In this document: piece by piece, positions 59,949 through 64,000 of the stretch
Position numbering within the stretch: the first letter of the stretch is position 1
Layout: each line of letters opens with the position of its first letter
Source: Chryseobacterium sp. 36-9
GTDB taxonomy: Bacteria; Bacteroidota; Bacteroidia; Flavobacteriales; Weeksellaceae
Assembly (NCBI GenBank): GCA_001898785.1
Contig: MKVE01000016.1
Coordinates: 99,602 to 163,601, forward strand
Length of the DNA: 64,000 nucleotides
Direction: 5' to 3'
Notes under the pieces: generated by a model
The model's input: only the letters and a program-made list of their open reading frames with translations
Told to the model about the DNA's origin: nothing
Database searches by the model: none
Made by a program: the position numbers and the translations under genes

Positions 59949-62900
59949 ATGTATTTAGTTTTCGATACTGAAACCACTGGTTTACCCAAAAATTTCAACG
60001 CTCCGCTTTCCGATTCCGATAATTGGCCAAGAATGGTTCAGATTGCGTGGCAATTGCACGACGACGATGGAAATCTAATTGAAAATCAAGATTATATCAT
60101 AAAACCGGAAGGTTATGACATTCCTTTCAACGCAGCCAGAATTCACGGTATCACGACTAAAATTGCAAACGAAGAAGGTCGGGATCTGGAAGAAGTTCTG
60201 AAAGAGTTTGCTCAAGTTCTGGAAAAGGTCAGAGTTGTTTCCGGACACAATGTGGAATTTGATTACAACATTGTAGGTGCAGAATTTCATCGAAAAAATA
60301 TTAAAGATAATCTGCAGGAAAAACCAAAAGCGGATACAATGATTCTGGGAACAGATTATTGTAAACTGGAAGGTGGACGAGGCGGAAAATATAAATCTCC
60401 GAAACTTGAAGAACTCTACGAAAAATTATACGGTCACAAATTTGATGAAGCACACAACGCGGCAGCCGATGTGAACGCTACGGCTCAGGTTTTCTTCGAG
60501 ATGATGAGAATCGGTGTAATTCCGGCAGATGTTCTGAAAATCCCTGACTCCAGACTAAAGGAATTCCAAAATGCTAACCCGGATCCTATTCAGCCTTTTG
60601 GAATTATCATCAGAAGACAGGTTGCAAGCTTCAATAACAAGAAAAAACAATCCGATTTCGGAAGTGTGGATGAAATTGATTTGGGAAAATATTTCCATTT
60701 TGACAACCACAGTGTTTTCTCCACATTGACAGCGACTACTAACATCAATGACCTCATCAAAAAAGCAACTGAAGAGAAATTCTCGGCTGTAGGATTAGTT
60801 GATATAGGAAATATGATGGGTGCTTTCAAATTTGTTTCTGCAGTGGAAAGTGCCAATTCCGACATTGCAAAAAAATATAAAGAATATCTCTCCAAAAAAC
60901 AGGAAGCTGAAGAAAAGGGAGAAACGTTCGATGAAGCAGAACCGAATAATGACCAACTGATTCCAATAGTTGGCTGTGAATTTTACATCTCGGACAGATA
61001 CGAGCAAAAACAATTTACCAAAGATGATCCGGACAGAAGAACACAAGTCGTTCTTTTGGCAAAAGATTTTAAAGGATATAAAAACTTAGTCAAGCTATCA
61101 AGTATTGGTTTCCAGAAAGGATTTTACTTCGGCGTTCCGAGAATTAGTCGTGAGCTGATTTCTCAGTATAAAGAAGGGGTTATTGCATTGACTTCCGGTA
61201 TTTATGGCGACATTCCAAGCACCATTCTTAATATCGGTGAACAGCGCGGTGAAGAATTGTTCCAATGGTGGAAAAATGAATTCGGAGATGACTTTTATGT
61301 TCAGATCCAGAATCACAAACTGCCTGAAGAAGAACACTTAAATGAAGTGTTGCTTCAATTCGCGGATAAATATAATGTGAAAATTCTTGCGCAGAATGAG
61401 ACTTTTTACACCAATAAAAGTGATGCCAATATTCAGGATATTTTAAGCTGTATTAAAGACGGCGAAAAATTATCAACACCAATTGGAAAAGGCTTCGGAA
61501 AAAGAAAAGGATTGACTACTGACGAATATTATATCAAGAATTCTGACGAGCTCAAAGAAACTTTCCTGGCTTATCCTGATGCTTTCGAAGCTTATGAGGA
61601 ATTTTTAGCTAAGTTCAAGCCTTACACATTGAAACGTGATGTATTGCTTCCGAAATTCGATATTCCGCAAGAATTCATCAATCCGGAAGATGACATCGAT
61701 GGCGGAAAACGTGGAGAGATGGCTTATCTAACTCATTTGACCTATGAAGGAGCGAGAAAACGTTATAATGAAATCACCGATGAAATCAAGGAGCGTCTTG
61801 ATTTTGAGCTTGATGTTATCGCCAATACAGGTTACCCTGGTTACTTTTTGATTGTTCAGGATTTTTGCAACGAAGCCAGGAATATGGGCGTTTGGGTTGG
61901 TCCCGGTCGTGGTTCTGCTGCAGGTTCAGCAGTAGCCTATTGTATTGGTATCACAAATGTTGACCCTATTAAATATGATCTCCTTTTTGAGAGATTCCTG
62001 AATCCGGAAAGGGTTTCGATGCCCGATATTGATATTGATTTTGACGATGAAGGCCGTGATAAAATCATCAAATGGGTGGTTGACAAATATGGCCAGGAAC
62101 AGGTTGCCCAGATTATCACTTATTCAGTGCTTGGTGGAAAATCAGCCATTAAAGATGCTGGCCGGGTTTTGGACGTTTCGATTCCTGAGACCAATATGAT
62201 TGCCAAGCTGGTTCCTTCAACTCCCGGAATGAATATCGGGAAAGCCTTAGCAAAATATGACAAACTAAAACCGGAAGAACAGCAGTTGGTGGATGAAATG
62301 AAAGCCGTTCTCGATAATCCGAACGATCCAAGATTTTCGGTTCTGGAAAGCGCCAAGAAAATGGAAGGCTGCATCCGGAACACCGGAATCCATGCCTGTG
62401 GTGTTATCATCACACCGGAACCTGTAAGCAATCTGGTTCCGATTACAATTGCTGCAAAAGATGCGGATATCCTGGTTTCTCAGTTTGACAACTCTGTTGC
62501 GGAAAGTGCCGGACTTTTGAAAATGGATTTCCTTGGACTAAGGACTTTGACCATTATCAAAGATGCTGTAAAGCTGGTCAAAGAACGTCACGGAGTGGAT
62601 ATTGACCCAGACAAAATTCCGCTGGATGATGCCAAAACTTATCAATTATTTAAAGAAGGAAGAACTATTGGTATTTTCCAGTACGAAAGCCCGGGAATGC
62701 AAAAATACATGCGTGAATTGAAACCGACGGTTTTTGCCGACCTTATTGCAATGAACGCCCTTTATCGTCCAGGTCCTATTAAATACATCCCTAATTTCAT
62801 CAACAGAAAACACGGGACCGAGGAAATCGTTTACGACTTACCAGAACTTGAAGAATACCTGGAAGAAACCTATGGAATTACTGTTTATCAGGAACAGGTA

Positions 62901-64000
62901 ATGCTTTTGTCTCAGAAATTAGCCAACTTTACTAAAGGTGAAGCTGATACATTGAGAAAAGCAATGGGTAAAAAGCAAATTGATGTTCTTAATAAAATGT
63001 ACCCGAAATTCATTGAAGGTGGACGCAAAAACAACCTTAATGAAGAACGGCTGGAAAAAATCTGGAACGACTGGAAAGCATTTGCAGAATATGCATTCAA
63101 CAAATCCCACTCAACTTGTTATGCGTGGATTGCTTATCAGACCGCTTATCTGAAAGCCAATTACCCTGCGGAGTATATGGCAAGCGTAATGAGCAACAAC
63201 ATCAACAATACCGCTTCTATCACTATGTTTATGGAGGACTGTAAAGCGATAGGTGTTGATGTTTTGGGACCCGATGTCAATGAATCACAGTATAAATTTT
63301 CCGTTAACGAAAAAGGTCAAATCCGTTTCGGTTTAGGCGCTATCAAAGGAATTGGTGAAGGACCAAGCGAAGCGATTACCAAAACCCGGGAAAATGGAAG
63401 ATTCAAAAACATTTATGACTTTTTTGAAAGAGTTCCTTCTTCTCAGGTCAATAAAAGAGTGGCTGAAAGTTTGGTGATTGCCGGCGCTTTTGATGAACTC
63501 GACTCTTATCACCGTGGGCAGTATTTTGATCTGGATTCTGCCGGAAGAACTAATATTGAAAGACTTTCAAGATATGGACAAAGTTTCCAGGACAGTAAAA
63601 ACGAAATGGAGAATTCGCTATTTGCGGATTTCGCCGAGGAAGTTCAGATTGAGCAGCCAAAATTGGCACCTTGTGCGGAATGGCCAAATATGCATAAGCT
63701 CAATAGGGAAAAGGAGATTATCGGATTCTATCTTTCTGCGCATCCTTTGGACGAATTCAAATATCAATTCCAGTTTATGCAGGGTGTTCTTTCTAAAAAA
63801 GCAGTTTTGGAAGAGAAGAAGGAAGAAGTCGTTTTGGAAGAGGTAGTTCCGATTTTGGAAGCAGACAGCATTCCTGACGAAGACATTCCGGACATTGCTG
63901 TTTCAGATGAAGGCGGACTGGAAGATGAAATCATCGAAGAAATTACTATAAAAGCAGAACCGAAAGGTAATTTTAATTTCCTGAATCTTGATGAAGTTGA
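59949..64000 (+). CDS. dnaE: DNA polymerase III alpha subunit with fused N-terminal exonuclease (3' end beyond window)
   Basis: At least 1350 codons, still open at the right edge. Residues 1-180 form a DEDDh proofreading exonuclease: VFDTETTGLPK (Asp-Glu), VVSGHNVEFDYNIV (Asp) and EAHNAAADVNATAQ (His, Asp). A PHP domain follows (about 240-400), but its metal motif is altered (FHFDNHSVFSTL, LVDIGNMMGAF in place of TDHGNM). The polymerase core has the fingers/active-site region GVWVGPGRGSAAGSAVAYCI and the catalytic Asp pair in MPDIDIDFDDEGRD. The PHP site looks inactive, so the fused exonuclease may do the proofreading. The fusion is typical of Bacteroidota DnaE. Confidence 0.93.
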   Translation, partial: MYLVFDTETTGLPKNFNAPLSDSDNWPRMVQIAWQLHDDDGNLIENQDYIIKPEGYDIPFNAARIHGITTKIANEEGRDLEEVLKEFAQVLEKVRVVSGHNVEFDYNIVGAEFHRKNIKDNLQEKPKADTMILGTDYCKLEGGRGGKYKSPKLEELYEKLYGHKFDEAHNAAADVNATAQVFFEMMRIGVIPADVLKIPDSRLKEFQNANPDPIQPFGIIIRRQVASFNNKKKQSDFGSVDEIDLGKYFHFDNHSVFSTLTATTNINDLIKKATEEKFSAVGLVDIGNMMGAFKFVSAVESANSDIAKKYKEYLSKKQEAEEKGETFDEAEPNNDQLIPIVGCEFYISDRYEQKQFTKDDPDRRTQVVLLAKDFKGYKNLVKLSSIGFQKGFYFGVPRISRELISQYKEGVIALTSGIYGDIPSTILNIGEQRGEELFQWWKNEFGDDFYVQIQNHKLPEEEHLNEVLLQFADKYNVKILAQNETFYTNKSDANIQDILSCIKDGEKLSTPIGKGFGKRKGLTTDEYYIKNSDELKETFLAYPDAFEAYEEFLAKFKPYTLKRDVLLPKFDIPQEFINPEDDIDGGKRGEMAYLTHLTYEGARKRYNEITDEIKERLDFELDVIANTGYPGYFLIVQDFCNEARNMGVWVGPGRGSAAGSAVAYCIGITNVDPIKYDLLFERFLNPERVSMPDIDIDFDDEGRDKIIKWVVDKYGQEQVAQIITYSVLGGKSAIKDAGRVLDVSIPETNMIAKLVPSTPGMNIGKALAKYDKLKPEEQQLVDEMKAVLDNPNDPRFSVLESAKKMEGCIRNTGIHACGVIITPEPVSNLVPITIAAKDADILVSQFDNSVAESAGLLKMDFLGLRTLTIIKDAVKLVKERHGVDIDPDKIPLDDAKTYQLFKEGRTIGIFQYESPGMQKYMRELKPTVFADLIAMNALYRPGPIKYIPNFINRKHGTEEIVYDLPELEEYLEETYGITVYQEQVMLLSQKLANFTKGEADTLRKAMGKKQIDVLNKMYPKFIEGGRKNNLNEERLEKIWNDWKAFAEYAFNKSHSTCYAWIAYQTAYLKANYPAEYMASVMSNNINNTASITMFMEDCKAIGVDVLGPDVNESQYKFSVNEKGQIRFGLGAIKGIGEGPSEAITKTRENGRFKNIYDFFERVPSSQVNKRVAESLVIAGAFDELDSYHRGQYFDLDSAGRTNIERLSRYGQSFQDSKNEMENSLFADFAEEVQIEQPKLAPCAEWPNMHKLNREKEIIGFYLSAHPLDEFKYQFQFMQGVLSKKAVLEEKKEEVVLEEVVPILEADSIPDEDIPDIAVSDEGGLEDEIIEEITIKAEPKGNFNFLNLDEV

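Overview
The window is AT-rich chromosomal DNA from a member of the phylum Bacteroidota, most likely a Chryseobacterium-like flavobacterium (family Weeksellaceae; the genus is an inference). The evidence is: TAnnTTTG -7 promoter boxes and few Shine-Dalgarno sequences; SusC/SusD outer-membrane pairs whose plug begins with an 'ALGIKR' motif; several secreted enzymes ending in type IX secretion (T9SS) sorting domains; an ATP synthase operon without atpD/atpC; and a DnaE with a fused N-terminal exonuclease. I see no phage, insertion sequence, CRISPR array, rRNA or tRNA.

Layout. 1-733 (minus): a barnase-like ribonuclease with an N-terminal membrane anchor, followed by a barstar-like inhibitor cut by the window edge. 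853-5950 (plus): acyl-CoA dehydrogenase, DUF1801 protein, MazG-like pyrophosphohydrolase, thioredoxin-like lipoprotein, DUF4230 protein, a 59-residue hydrophilic protein, and two tandem paralogues of about 165 residues. 6104-9475 (plus): thrS-infC-rpmI-rplT. 9553-14967: three secreted metallopeptidases. 15165-18150: umuC, then clpS and a CorC/CNNM protein on the other strand. 18413-24104 (minus): atpZ, a 4-TM protein, then atpB-E-F-H-A-G. 24105-24598: a gene-free island of repeats. 24599-25963: ffh. 26080-35413 (minus): two tandem SusCD pairs with nearly identical 5' ends. 35544-39520 (plus): rnhB and an AddA-like helicase-nuclease. 39559-53302 (minus): two DUF3857/transglutaminase proteins, ferritin, an LTxxQ-type small protein and its low-complexity neighbour, a DPE2-like 4-alpha-glucanotransferase, two secreted or surface proteins, cysS, a lipoprotein and folE. 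53482-57660 (plus): acpP-fabF-rnc-IPExxxVDY gene-pyk. 57728-59803 (minus): secreted subtilase. 59949 to the right edge: dnaE.

Most of the window is housekeeping: translation, ATP synthesis, protein targeting, fatty acid synthesis and replication. Interspersed are outer-membrane uptake and secreted proteolysis genes typical of polymer-feeding Bacteroidota. The most distinctive signals are: (i) the membrane-tethered barnase/barstar pair; (ii) heptanucleotide-phased repeats in several gaps just upstream of genes; (iii) dispersed palindromic intergenic elements; (iv) a probable AUA start for infC; (v) a transglutaminase-fold pair in which one member has lost its catalytic Cys and His; and (vi) a Tyr-rich / GIRN-repeat secreted protein next to an LTxxQ protein. 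I found no clear new multi-gene defence or biosynthetic system.
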